Below, one piece after another: positions 1-8,148 of a stretch of 64,000 nt of DNA. The first letter of the stretch is position 1. The number at the start of each line of letters is the position of its first letter. Position numbers and translations under genes: made by a program. Under the pieces are notes generated by a model. The model was not told the origin of the DNA, did no database searches, and worked only from the letters and a program-made list of their open reading frames with translations. The stretch is from assembly GCF_012926615.1 (NCBI RefSeq), contig NZ_JABBNU010000003.1, forward strand, positions 124,001 to 188,000. Direction: 5' to 3'. Origin of the DNA: Marinigracilibium pacificum. Lineage in GTDB: Bacteria > Bacteroidota > Bacteroidia > Cytophagales > Cyclobacteriaceae.

Positions 1-1202
1 TTATACACCGATCCTTTCATGAAATATTTTTAAATGATGCAGGAATAGAAAAACTGGGAATAAAAGAAAGTGATTTTGAAGGAAATCCTCAAGTAAACTG
101 GCAAAAAGGCCACTTCTATGAAGGTGGCTGGTTGGCGCTGGTTCCTAAAATGGCTCCAATATTACTAGAACCATCGGGATATCTCGAAGGTTTGAAATCA
201 ATGAGCAAATTAATGCTTCTAAACGGTATTACAACCATAGCAGAACCAGGATTTCCAAGTTCAGATTTTGATGGAGAACTGGCTCTATTGAAACAAGAAA
301 TGGCCAATAATCCTCCTTATGATATTTATCTTATCCCAAGTGGAACACAACTATATATATTAAAGGGTGGAAATGATAGAGCTTTGGCTTTTATTGAAAC
401 CTTAAGTTCAGATTCTTCAAACAATACAAATAATATCCATTTTTTACCAAAACAGGTAAAAATATTCTCTGATGGAGCGATTTATTCACAACTTATGCAA
501 ATGAAAGATGGCTATACTGATGGACATCATGGTGAATGGATGACCCCTCTTGACTTATTTGAAGAGCAGGTAAAATTATATTGGAATAATGGGTATAAAA
601 TTCACGCTCATGCAAATGGAGATCTCGGACAACAAATGGTTATAGATCTGGTAGCCAAAGTTTACAATCAAAATCCAAGGGAAGACCACCGGTTCACCCT
701 CCATCATATGGGTTATTTTGACGAACCCATGGTTCAGCAGATGGCTGATCTAAAAATGGAGGCTTCTGTTAATCCATATTATCTGTGGGCATTGGCTGAT
801 AAGTATTCTGAATTTGGCTTGGGACCGGAAAGAGCTGAGAACCTTGTTTCTATAAAACTTCTCACAGACCATAATATTCCGGTATCATTTCATTCAGATT
901 TCTCAATGGCTCCTGCTGAACCACTTACACTTGCCTGGACGGCTATAAATAGAGTAACCTCACAGGGAAGTAAATTTTCACAAGACCAGAGAATTTCTGT
1001 GTTTGATGCAATGAAGGCTGTGACTATTGACGCGGCACGTACGCTTAATCTTGAAAATGAAATTGGTTCTATTAAAAAAGGTAAAGTGGCCAATTTCACC
1101 ATACTTGACCAAAATCCATTCAATGTTGACCCAATGATAATAAAAGATATTAAAGTCAAAGGGATTGTCTTTAAAGGATCTTATGTTGAAAATAAAAATT
1201 AG
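1..1202 (+). CDS. YtcJ-like amidohydrolase, 5' end cut by window edge
   Basis: The frame is open from base 3 to the TAG at 1200-1202, so this is the last ~400 residues of a gene that begins before the window; the first in-frame ATG is well inside the domain. It belongs to amidohydrolase family 3 (YtcJ-like), metal-dependent hydrolases of amide-type bonds; the substrate cannot be read. Visible signatures are the FSDGAIYS strand, the metal-binding HAHANGD segment near base 605, LHHMGY near 700, the HSDF aspartate loop near 893, and the C-terminal GSIKKGKVANF and ILDQNPF strands that close the family's small beta domain. The N-terminal HxH metal ligands would lie outside the window. A full-length relative is at 37734-39455. 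Confidence 0.9.
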   Translation, partial: IHRSFHEIFLNDAGIEKLGIKESDFEGNPQVNWQKGHFYEGGWLALVPKMAPILLEPSGYLEGLKSMSKLMLLNGITTIAEPGFPSSDFDGELALLKQEMANNPPYDIYLIPSGTQLYILKGGNDRALAFIETLSSDSSNNTNNIHFLPKQVKIFSDGAIYSQLMQMKDGYTDGHHGEWMTPLDLFEEQVKLYWNNGYKIHAHANGDLGQQMVIDLVAKVYNQNPREDHRFTLHHMGYFDEPMVQQMADLKMEASVNPYYLWALADKYSEFGLGPERAENLVSIKLLTDHNIPVSFHSDFSMAPAEPLTLAWTAINRVTSQGSKFSQDQRISVFDAMKAVTIDAARTLNLENEIGSIKKGKVANFTILDQNPFNVDPMIIKDIKVKGIVFKGSYVENKN

Positions 1203-1343
1203 CAGATTAACTAGTTAGAAAGAATAATTCTATTTGTTAATAAAACATTTTCTTTTCAAATTATGGTTCAGCTATCTTTTAAGAGTTAAATTTTACGGAT
1301 AGAGATCTCTACAAATTGAATTGGGAGGATTTTTTTATCATCT

Positions 1344-2864
1344 ATGATATTGAAAAAAGGGTTTATACAAAAAAGCAGTAATATCAGTACTCAAAAACTA
1401 ATTACTGGAATCTTTCTTTGGATTATATTTTCATATGTTTTATATGCCTTCTTTTATCTGTTAAGAGAATCAATTAGAGTACTTGCAGTTAAGATTGAAG
1501 ATCCGGTTTTCATTATTCTCAATGAAAAAGAACACTTAATTTACAATCTGTTTTATGCTTCAATTGCAATTGCCTTAGCTTATATATTTTCGTTGAAATT
1601 TACTCTTAGAATATCTAATTATTCTCAGCCAAGAAAGTCAAGATCATTATTAAGAAATACCATTAATGATGGAGGATTTTTTTCATGGACATTCCTTTTC
1701 TGGTTTGGAAAAATGGCAGTATTCTATGGACTTTGGTATACCATCTACCCGCTTCATAATGAAATTAGTTTTCTGGATGAGTTCCCTTTATTTTTATTCT
1801 TATTACCATTAATAATATTCCTAAGTACGTGGCCTAAGCTAAGACTATTTCTTGGGAAAGAATCTTTAAAATGGTTTTTGATTTCAATCGCACTTTTCCT
1901 TACTCTAACTATAACTTTCGCATTCAAAGATTTTATTTCGATCGAAAATATCAATCAAAAAATAGTCAATAGTTCAATAGAATATTCATATAAACTAGAG
2001 ATTCCTGAAACCCGAAATAGCAATAAAATTGAAAGAAAAGAGAATTCTATAAACCTGTTTATAGTTAATGACTCTACAAGTAACCCAATGCTGTTTCTCA
2101 ATGAAAAGAGAAGACAAATCAGGTTTGAACAGTTAAGTTATATAATTCAACTGGAAAGAGATAAAATTGATGTAATTGATCAGAGTAGTTTAATGGTAAA
2201 CATATTTGCAGATAAAAACCTAAAACTTGATGTTATTAATCAAATCAAAAATACACTTAGGGAATCTGGAATAAGAAAGATCAATTATTCTACTAACAAG
2301 ATCAATTCAAATTACCCGATTGAACATCCAGCAGTAAAATACAGTGGAATTAGCACATACCTTTATCCATCTTTTAGTAATAAGCTGATATCTTTTATGG
2401 ATTCTATTGAAAATATAAATCTTACTAATAAGAAAATCAGTATTCCTGAAGAAAAATGGATGAGAGTTTACTCAGTAAAAAACATTAATCGTATTGAAGT
2501 CAAGGTAGATAATGAAAATGTATTTCTTAATGGGAAAAGCATAAGTGATTCAAAACTCAGGTCTTATACTAGTAAATTAACTAGTAAATATTCACCAGGT
2601 TTTGCCATCATTTATTCACCTGCTGATGACATAAGCTATGACCGATATATAAAATACCTCGATTTGTTTTATTCAGTAACAGATTCAATCCGGAACGAAA
2701 CGTCGCTTATTACATATAACAGGCCCTATAAAAATCTGAACCTTGCTTATACTGAGGATTTGGAAATAGTAAATGATATTGAAAAAAGATATCCCTACTC
2801 TGTTATAGAGTGGACTGAAGATGAAAAAAGGTTAATGAAGCTATTAAATAAGCAAGGAAAATAG
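1344..2864 (+). CDS. Membrane protein with ExbD-like periplasmic tail, unknown function
   Basis: This 506-residue protein is not recognised as a named family. The N-terminal third has about five hydrophobic segments (roughly residues 20-40, 68-85, 112-135, 146-161 and 177-194) and is probably an inner-membrane domain. The rest is soluble and charged. Residues ~390-480 have the alternation of short strands and an NGK-type turn seen in ExbD/TolR periplasmic domains (IEVKVDNENVFLNGKSI, later AIIYSPADDISYDRY); that likeness is weak and is inference. A purine-rich GGGAGG lies about 15 nt before the ATG, unusual here. It is convergent with the next gene, with a shared terminator between them. Confidence 0.75.
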   Translation: MILKKGFIQKSSNISTQKLITGIFLWIIFSYVLYAFFYLLRESIRVLAVKIEDPVFIILNEKEHLIYNLFYASIAIALAYIFSLKFTLRISNYSQPRKSRSLLRNTINDGGFFSWTFLFWFGKMAVFYGLWYTIYPLHNEISFLDEFPLFLFLLPLIIFLSTWPKLRLFLGKESLKWFLISIALFLTLTITFAFKDFISIENINQKIVNSSIEYSYKLEIPETRNSNKIERKENSINLFIVNDSTSNPMLFLNEKRRQIRFEQLSYIIQLERDKIDVIDQSSLMVNIFADKNLKLDVINQIKNTLRESGIRKINYSTNKINSNYPIEHPAVKYSGISTYLYPSFSNKLISFMDSIENINLTNKKISIPEEKWMRVYSVKNINRIEVKVDNENVFLNGKSISDSKLRSYTSKLTSKYSPGFAIIYSPADDISYDRYIKYLDLFYSVTDSIRNETSLITYNRPYKNLNLAYTEDLEIVNDIEKRYPYSVIEWTEDEKRLMKLLNKQGK

Positions 2865-2882
2865 TTTACCAATTAAAATTAA

Positions 2883-2906
2883 AAAGCCCCTGATTACAGG
2901 GGCTTT
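2883..2906. terminator. Bidirectional hairpin terminator
   Basis: A 10-bp perfect stem (AAAGCCCCTG with CAGGGGCTTT) closes a 4-nt ATTA loop between the convergent genes ending at 2864 and 2915. A-rich and T-rich flanks let it work in both directions. Confidence 0.85.
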
Positions 2907-2914
2907 CGGGTATG

Positions 2915-3646
2915 CTACATGCCAACTTTTGACCGGTGTTCTTCATCGATGTCTATAACAAATGCTTTCCATTCTTCTATGAAGTTCATCCATGAACCAT
3001 CACCGTAAATTTCATTGAAGGTTTCAGAGACTTTACTATCCCTTTCCAAATCCGCAAAATTATTATAACCCCAAACTATGCCTGCATCAGGTCCTCCCTT
3101 ACGATTAATTGCATTATTAAAAACAAGAAATGATCTGTTCCCCATCTTTGCAAATGCGGCCTGAATTTTTGTCATCGCCTCGTTAAACCGATAATATTGC
3201 CATGGCTTAAGGTATACAGCCCATACTTCATACCTTTTTTCATTTTGAAATCGATCCATTCCATAAGACAACTTTTTATTATAAGACCATAAATCGATAT
3301 CTCCATATTCCTCTACATATTTCCCAACATTATCCTCCCAGTCTTTATTGTGGTCATCTCCGTCTGGTCGATTATCCATTGAAGCATATGTACCATGCAT
3401 TAGCCAGACATACCATCCTGATTTATTTCCATATTCCACTCTACGTAACCCGGCTTCATGGTCACCTCCTTTGGCATGGAACTTTTTATTGTGTGCGGCA
3501 ACTCCTTCTTCGAGTTGTTTATTCATCCCGGTTTTTGGAAGAATATAAATAGTTTCCGTGAGCATGGCAGGCTCATCATCTGATTGTGCGTAAGTGGCAG
3601 TATAAAAAAACATGCATACTGCTACCAACATTAGTGTGTTTTTCAT
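2915..3646 (-). CDS. Secreted protein, possible dimeric alpha-beta barrel fold
   Basis: The start is set at 3646, where an ATG begins a clear signal peptide (MKNTLMLVAVCMFFYTATYAQ); the longer reading to 3721 adds 25 residues in front of that signal with no support. The mature protein is ~220 residues. Two halves look alike: each has a strand leading into a long helix (TIYILPKTGMNKQLEEG and WAVYLKPWQYYRFNEAM) and later a W/F-rich strand (WYVWLMHGTY and DAGIVWGYNNF). This suggests a pair of ferredoxin-like alpha-beta barrel domains, as in ABM or NIPSNAP proteins; that is inference. No catalytic motif is visible. It is a lone gene, convergent with its left neighbour. Confidence 0.8.
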   Translation of the reverse strand: MKNTLMLVAVCMFFYTATYAQSDDEPAMLTETIYILPKTGMNKQLEEGVAAHNKKFHAKGGDHEAGLRRVEYGNKSGWYVWLMHGTYASMDNRPDGDDHNKDWEDNVGKYVEEYGDIDLWSYNKKLSYGMDRFQNEKRYEVWAVYLKPWQYYRFNEAMTKIQAAFAKMGNRSFLVFNNAINRKGGPDAGIVWGYNNFADLERDSKVSETFNEIYGDGSWMNFIEEWKAFVIDIDEEHRSKVGM

Positions 3647-3878
3647 GATTGTGAGATTTTGATTATATATAATATAAGGATTTTTTATCGGAATTTTACG
3701 ATTTCTAATAGCAGCAATCATTAATAAACGATAAACAAGAAGGTTTTGAGGTTATCTGAGGTATTTTAATCGTTATAACTATTTAAATATACAATTAATG
3801 ATTGTTCCACTAACGGTTTAGGATATACTATAATTTAGTATTATATTATTTTATAAACCAACTAAATTACCTATAACT

Positions 3879-4475
3879 ATGAATCAAATTCACCTTATTA
3901 CCATTGGACTTATATTATCATTATCTGTAAATGCCCAAGGTCTGAACAATGAACAATACCCTATTGATGAATCAGACATCAAGAATATAAACTCGATCTT
4001 TCACGGCATTGACACCTATAAATTTTTCGTAAATGCGAAGAGTAGTGAAGATTTGGATGTTAAAATTGTCACATATAAGTATGGAGAAAAAGTTGGCACA
4101 AAAACACTAATAAAAAGTATGATTGAATCATATGGAATAAACCCCATTGATAAGAAAAATGGTGATGATTTTATAAGAATTTATATTCAAAATAGCCTTG
4201 CAGACAAAAATGAAGTCAAAATAGGGTTCAAATACCTTAATATTACTTCTCCAAAACTGTTCCCTCAACTTGATTTAAAATTTATCCAAACACGCGCATT
4301 CTCTGATGTCCCTTCATTTATTGAAAAAAACACACCTGTTTTAGCAGTTTATGGAAACTATGGGGGGAATTTAATTTCATGTCCGGGCGATGCCAAATCT
4401 GAAGATGTTATAAAATTATACGATTGGGTAAGTCTGATTTACATCGATAAACTTGATAACAACATTTCTGAATGA
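3879..4475 (+). CDS. Secreted protein of unknown function
   Basis: This 198-residue protein starts with a signal peptide (MNQIHLITIGLILSLSVNAQ) and so is exported. The mature part is mixed alpha/beta and moderately charged, with no family motif that I recognise. It stands alone, divergent from the secreted protein at 2915-3646, with ~230 bp of AT-rich intergenic DNA upstream. Confidence 0.75.
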   Translation: MNQIHLITIGLILSLSVNAQGLNNEQYPIDESDIKNINSIFHGIDTYKFFVNAKSSEDLDVKIVTYKYGEKVGTKTLIKSMIESYGINPIDKKNGDDFIRIYIQNSLADKNEVKIGFKYLNITSPKLFPQLDLKFIQTRAFSDVPSFIEKNTPVLAVYGNYGGNLISCPGDAKSEDVIKLYDWVSLIYIDKLDNNISE

Positions 4476-4946
4476 TAGGTTCACATTCATCTCATCATAT
4501 ACATGTTATTAATTCAAATCAAATAATAACTATATCACATTAATACTTTTCCTTAACCTTATGATGTTAAAATATGATATATTAAGATTATAAATTCCTT
4601 CAAAAACCATGTAGAATTGACACTAGTTTGGTTATTAATTGCAGTTTCTATTTTACCTAATAACAATTACAATTAAATACCTATGTATGGTATTATTGAA
4701 TATAAATAAATAACATTTGTGATTTTCTAATATATATCAATTTAAATAGCGTACCTTTGTATTGAAATTGAATATTAAAAAGTACATCTTATCCTTTCTA
4801 CGATTAATTTGATGCGTTTTTTTATCCCTTTTCAATAATGCAGAATGCATAGAAAAAGAATAGTCAGCATCAGATTTATCCTTCTCTAATTATACTGCAC
4901 AGTATTAATCAAGCTGGACAAAATTCCAGGCTTTAAAATTATTATT
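4476..4946. other. Intergenic region, 471 bp, with long leader of the cold-shock genes
   Basis: No open frame of note. The left part is very AT-rich and featureless. The right part holds a candidate promoter (4723-4759) and then ~180 nt of probable untranslated leader before the RRM gene at 4947. Long leaders are common in cold-shock mRNAs, where they control translation by folding, so this leader may be regulatory; I could not identify a specific fold. Confidence 0.5.
4723..4759 (+). promoter_or_regulatory. Candidate Bacteroidetes promoter for the RRM/csp genes
   Basis: TACCTTTG at 4752-4759 matches the Bacteroidetes -7 element TAnnTTTG exactly. The -33 element is poor (TTTTC at 4723-4727, spacing 24). 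The GCGTACCTT core recurs before the other cold-shock-domain gene (5749-5757). Confidence 0.5.
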
Positions 4947-5234
4947 ATGAATATTTATGTAGGAAACCTGGATTATCAGGTAAACGAAAGTGATTTAAAA
5001 TCAATTTTTCAAGAATTTGGTTCCGTTAATGATGTTAAAATCATTCAAGACAGATTTAATGGACGTAGTAAAGGATTTGGTTTTGTAACCATGAACGATT
5101 CTGATGAGGCTGAAAAAGCTATTGCTGAATTAGATGGTTCAACTCTGGAAGACCGCAAATTAGTGGTAAATATTGCTCGCGAAAAAAGCGATTCAAACAG
5201 CAGAAATAATAACAGTTATAATAATAGATATTAA
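4947..5234 (+). CDS. RNA-binding protein, single RRM
   Basis: A 95-residue protein made of one RNA recognition motif. RNP2 is IYVGNL at residues 3-8 and RNP1 is KGFGFVTM near residue 42, with the aromatic residues that stack on RNA bases present. A short tail rich in Ser and Asn follows (residues ~80-95). Such small RRM proteins in bacteria bind single-stranded RNA and are often cold-induced. It lies 10 bp upstream of a CspA-type gene, so the two are very likely co-transcribed and both act on RNA structure in the cytoplasm. Confidence 0.95.
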   Translation: MNIYVGNLDYQVNESDLKSIFQEFGSVNDVKIIQDRFNGRSKGFGFVTMNDSDEAEKAIAELDGSTLEDRKLVVNIAREKSDSNSRNNNSYNNRY

Positions 5235-5244
5235 GACATTAATC

Positions 5245-5436
5245 ATGAACGAAGGAACAGTTAAATGGTATAACGAAATTAAGGGTTTCGGATTTATCGA
5301 AGTAGAAAACAGTAAAGATGTATTTGTACACCAATCAGGTTTGGCAGATCGTTTTAGTGGTTTAACTGAAGGACAAAAAGTAACTTTTGATATTAAACAA
5401 GGTGATAAAGGCGAAATTGCCTTCAATGTTAAATAA
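5245..5436 (+). CDS. Cold-shock protein (CspA family)
   Basis: A 63-residue single cold-shock domain. The start at 5245 gives the canonical N-terminus (MNEGTVKWYN); the frame extends further upstream only by overlapping the RRM gene. RNP1 is KGFGFI and RNP2 is VFVHQS, the two nucleic-acid-binding strands of the OB fold. It acts as a single-stranded RNA/DNA chaperone that melts secondary structure. It sits 10 bp after the RRM gene and is followed by a hairpin, so the transcript probably ends here. Confidence 0.96.
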   Translation: MNEGTVKWYNEIKGFGFIEVENSKDVFVHQSGLADRFSGLTEGQKVTFDIKQGDKGEIAFNVK

Positions 5437-5470
5437 TCAATAAAGTTTAAGGTAAACTTAATAATATTTA

Positions 5471-5518
5471 AATGCCAATCTCGATTCTTGTAATCAATCA
5501 GGAAAAGTGATTGGCGTT
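5471..5518 (+). terminator. Probable terminator after csp
   Basis: Arms AATGCCAATC (5471-5480) and GATTGGCGTT (5509-5518) pair over ~10 bp with one G-U pair and a 28-nt loop, followed by TATTTTC. The loop is long, so confidence is moderate. Confidence 0.5.
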
Positions 5519-5741
5519 TATTTTCGAATAAAAAAGTTCATAGGAATATTAAATTATAATTGACTGAATCATCTAAAAAAATTCTTTTTATTTTAAATAA
5601 TATTTTATCAATTAACCTTCTCTTTTTTATTATCTATTAAGCTTATTTTTATTAAAAAAACCTTGCAAAAGGCAAAATTTCTGGTTAACATTTAAATACA
5701 AGCAAATTGTAAAAATGAGCAAACCAGTACATAGTCTTCTT

Positions 5742-5758
5742 TAAAAAGCGTACCTTGT
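5742..5758 (+). promoter_or_regulatory. Promoter-like element shared with the upstream cold-shock operon
   Basis: The core GCGTACCTTG here matches the -7 region upstream of the RRM gene (4750-4759) except that one T of the TTTG is missing. The AT-rich bases just before it are also similar. It may be a co-regulated promoter or binding site. Confidence 0.35.
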
Positions 5759-5873
5759 GAATATCCTTAATTTAAACGAAGAAAACTATGATCATTTAGA
5801 ATTGGTGACCTTTATTTAAATTTCAGAGAAGCGGTGCTTCAAAGAAGATAATATTTATAACAAAAAATAATAT

Positions 5874-6317
5874 ATGGCTAGATCAAAAGAAACATTTTTC
5901 AAAAAAGAAGTAAGAAACAAAAAGGAAAAGAAAAGAAAAGAGAAAGTACAGCGTAAGCTGGATAAAAAAGAAAAAGGCAAACAAGATTTTGATGATATGA
6001 TTGCCTGGGTTGATGAAAATGGTGTCATTACTTCAACTCCACCGGATTTAACAAACAAAAAAGAAGTTAAAGCCGAAAATATTGAAATTTCCATACCCAA
6101 ATCAGACGAAAGGGTTAATAATAAACTAAGAACGGGAAAAGTAAATAATTTTGATGACTCCAAAGGATTTGGTTTTATCATTGATTCAGATACTAGAGAC
6201 TCAATCTTTGTACATATTAATGACTGTAACGACGATATCGCAGTTGGAGATAAAGTTGAATTTGAATTAGAAAAAGGTCCAAAAGGTTTAAAAGCTTCAA
6301 ATGTAAACCGTGTTTAA
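5874..6317 (+). CDS. Lys-rich N-terminus plus cold-shock domain protein
   Basis: A 147-residue protein in two parts. Residues 1-40 are extremely basic (runs of KKEKKRKEKVQRK type) and probably grip RNA or ribosomes. A middle segment contains the DDMIAWVDENG motif that I associate with this Bacteroidota-specific protein type. Residues ~80-147 are a cold-shock domain with RNP1 KGFGFII and RNP2 IFVHIND. It is likely a nucleic-acid chaperone. It has its own promoter-like element, similar to that of the RRM/csp pair, so the three genes may respond together. Confidence 0.9.
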   Translation: MARSKETFFKKEVRNKKEKKRKEKVQRKLDKKEKGKQDFDDMIAWVDENGVITSTPPDLTNKKEVKAENIEISIPKSDERVNNKLRTGKVNNFDDSKGFGFIIDSDTRDSIFVHINDCNDDIAVGDKVEFELEKGPKGLKASNVNRV

Positions 6318-6384
6318 TCTTTTTATAATTAATTAGAAAATTCCTTTTAATAACATCAAAATACTGATCCCGGTAACTCACTAT

Positions 6385-6591
6385 TTATTTTAAAAAATGA
6401 TTGTGGTTACCAGGGGTTTTCATTTGCAGTCCTTTTTTGATTACTTCTTTACGACCTCTAATATTTAATTTATAGTTTCTGTCTATATTTTGAATATGAT
6501 CAACTATTCTTGCCAGATAAAGCAACTCACGCAATTTCCATTTTAATTTAATAGACCGGTTTATATATACTTTATCGGAAACCAATCTCAT
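6385..6591 (-). CDS. Small basic protein, hypothetical
   Basis: A 68-residue reading frame on the minus strand in the gap between the cold-shock-domain gene and the hydrolase at 6638. It does not overlap either. Codon use is normal for this DNA and the product is Lys/Arg-rich with a predicted helix around residues 15-35. No family is recognised and the start has no clear upstream signal, so it may be spurious. Confidence 0.35.
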   Translation of the reverse strand: MRLVSDKVYINRSIKLKWKLRELLYLARIVDHIQNIDRNYKLNIRGRKEVIKKGLQMKTPGNHNHFLK

Positions 6592-6637
6592 TTAATGATT
6601 TGATAATTAAGTTCTAATACTTATAATCGCAAATATT

Positions 6638-7165
6638 ATGAGCAAGAGATTAATAATTCTTTCTGATTTATGGGGAAAAGAAAAGTCAAATTGGTTAATA
6701 AATTATACCAGTGTTTTAAATTCTGAATTTGACATTACATTTTATGATAGTTGTGACCTTGGTGGAATTAACAAATCCGAATACACCATAGAAAATATTC
6801 ATAATCAATTTGTTAATGGAGGAATTGAAAAAGCAGTTAAAACGCTTATCTATGAGGAAAAAAAACCAGTAAATATTCTTGCTTTTAGCATTGGTGGTAC
6901 AATAGCCTGGAAATTTGGCATAAAAAGCAACTACATAAAATCACTAATTTGTGTTTCATCTACCCGATTAAGAAAAGAATCAATTCTACCAAATGGAGAT
7001 ATCCACCTCTTCTTTGGGGAAAATGATCCATTTAAACCTGATTTAGTTTGGTCTGACAAAATTAGTGTTAATTACCATATAATTAATGGAAAAGACCATG
7101 AGGTATATCGTGAGAAAAGTTTTGCAGAAATGATAAATACCAGAATTCTAAATTCATTCACATAA
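6638..7165 (+). CDS. Small alpha/beta hydrolase
   Basis: A 175-residue protein, shorter than the usual ~250-residue alpha/beta hydrolase. The nucleophile elbow is AFSIGG with Ser84. A later strand gives GENDPF (Asp130) and the catalytic His is in GKDHEVY (His154), so the Ser-Asp-His triad is complete and in order. There is no signal peptide, so it is cytoplasmic. The cap region is almost absent, as in RsbQ- or YdeN-like mini-hydrolases. The substrate is unknown. Confidence 0.8.
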   Translation: MSKRLIILSDLWGKEKSNWLINYTSVLNSEFDITFYDSCDLGGINKSEYTIENIHNQFVNGGIEKAVKTLIYEEKKPVNILAFSIGGTIAWKFGIKSNYIKSLICVSSTRLRKESILPNGDIHLFFGENDPFKPDLVWSDKISVNYHIINGKDHEVYREKSFAEMINTRILNSFT

Positions 7166-7283
7166 TCCAGTTCATTACAATATTGATTATGCTATTTCAG
7201 GAAATTTACATACTTTGATAATTGATAAATAGTATATCATATTCAAATATTAACTGACACTTTCCCACTAATAATAGCAACTT

Positions 7284-7955
7284 ATGGAAAACCCCAAATC
7301 TAAAAGTAAAATAGATTGGAAATCAAAATTGCTTGATCTTCTAATTGTGATTATTGGAATAACCATTGCATTTCAGTTAAATGAATGGAGTGAATCCAGA
7401 AAAACAACAAATGAAGAGCTTGATTATTTAACAAGTTTCTACGAAGAAAATATCTCAAATCAGAATAACCTCAAAGAAGCCCTTAATTTTTCAAAAAACA
7501 CAAAGAACGATATTGATACCCTTAAAAACCTGCTCCTAACTGGTAACTATAAGGACAACCGAATAAATCAACTAATATCTAAAATGATGATAATGGCAGA
7601 CTTCAGTCCTTCCATTACCACCATGGAAAATATAAAAGCATCAGGTGAGTTTGATTTGATTAAAAATATTGATTTAAGACGGGATTTAATATCGACGTAT
7701 AACTCATATACCACAACTGATAAACTAGAGGATATGCTAAAAGAATATGTTAATGAATATGTTACTCCATTTTTTATGCATAATGTTCGTTTTAGTAGTT
7801 TAGGTATATCCGATCCTAATATTATAAGTGATCCAAAGCTAGAAAATATTGTACTAGGCTATGAGGCATTACTTGCCCAACAAATTGGAGGATATGAAAG
7901 AACCCTTAACAAGCTTACTCCTCTATTAGATAGATTGTCTAAACAAAAAAAATGA
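7284..7955 (+). CDS. DUF6090-like single-pass membrane protein
   Basis: A 223-residue protein with one N-terminal membrane helix (residues ~17-33: LLDLLIVIIGITIAFQL) followed by NEWSESRK and a long helical domain. The helix followed by a QxNxW and a basic residue cluster is the hallmark of the DUF6090-type proteins that are abundant in Bacteroidota. The helical part probably faces the periplasm. The role of the family is unknown. It stands alone. Confidence 0.75.
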   Translation: MENPKSKSKIDWKSKLLDLLIVIIGITIAFQLNEWSESRKTTNEELDYLTSFYEENISNQNNLKEALNFSKNTKNDIDTLKNLLLTGNYKDNRINQLISKMMIMADFSPSITTMENIKASGEFDLIKNIDLRRDLISTYNSYTTTDKLEDMLKEYVNEYVTPFFMHNVRFSSLGISDPNIISDPKLENIVLGYEALLAQQIGGYERTLNKLTPLLDRLSKQKK

Positions 7956-8148
7956 TCTATTAGGAACTTAGCTTTCAATATCATTTGAAATATATCGGTA
8001 TAGAATATTAATATTCTTAATACTTTTAGATAATGAGCTCTCTTTCAAAGATTACTTTATACAAAGTCCTTGTATGATTTTTAATATGGTGTTATATTCA
8101 TTACCATATTAGCTCTCCTGTGAGCACATCAATAGCCAAATTAAAAAC

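Larger units (their letters stand above)
5437..5873. other. Intergenic region, 437 bp, terminator and second cold-shock leader
   Basis: It holds a hairpin after the csp gene (5471-5518), then very AT-rich DNA with no reading frame of note, then a promoter-like GCGTACCTT element at 5749-5757 and a ~115-nt probable leader to the gene at 5874. A small hairpin (GAAGC/GCTTC, 5828-5840) lies ~35 nt before that start. Confidence 0.5.

Noticed and set aside
3647-3721. Longer start for the secreted protein at 2915
   Set aside because: The added 25 residues precede a complete signal peptide and would spoil it.
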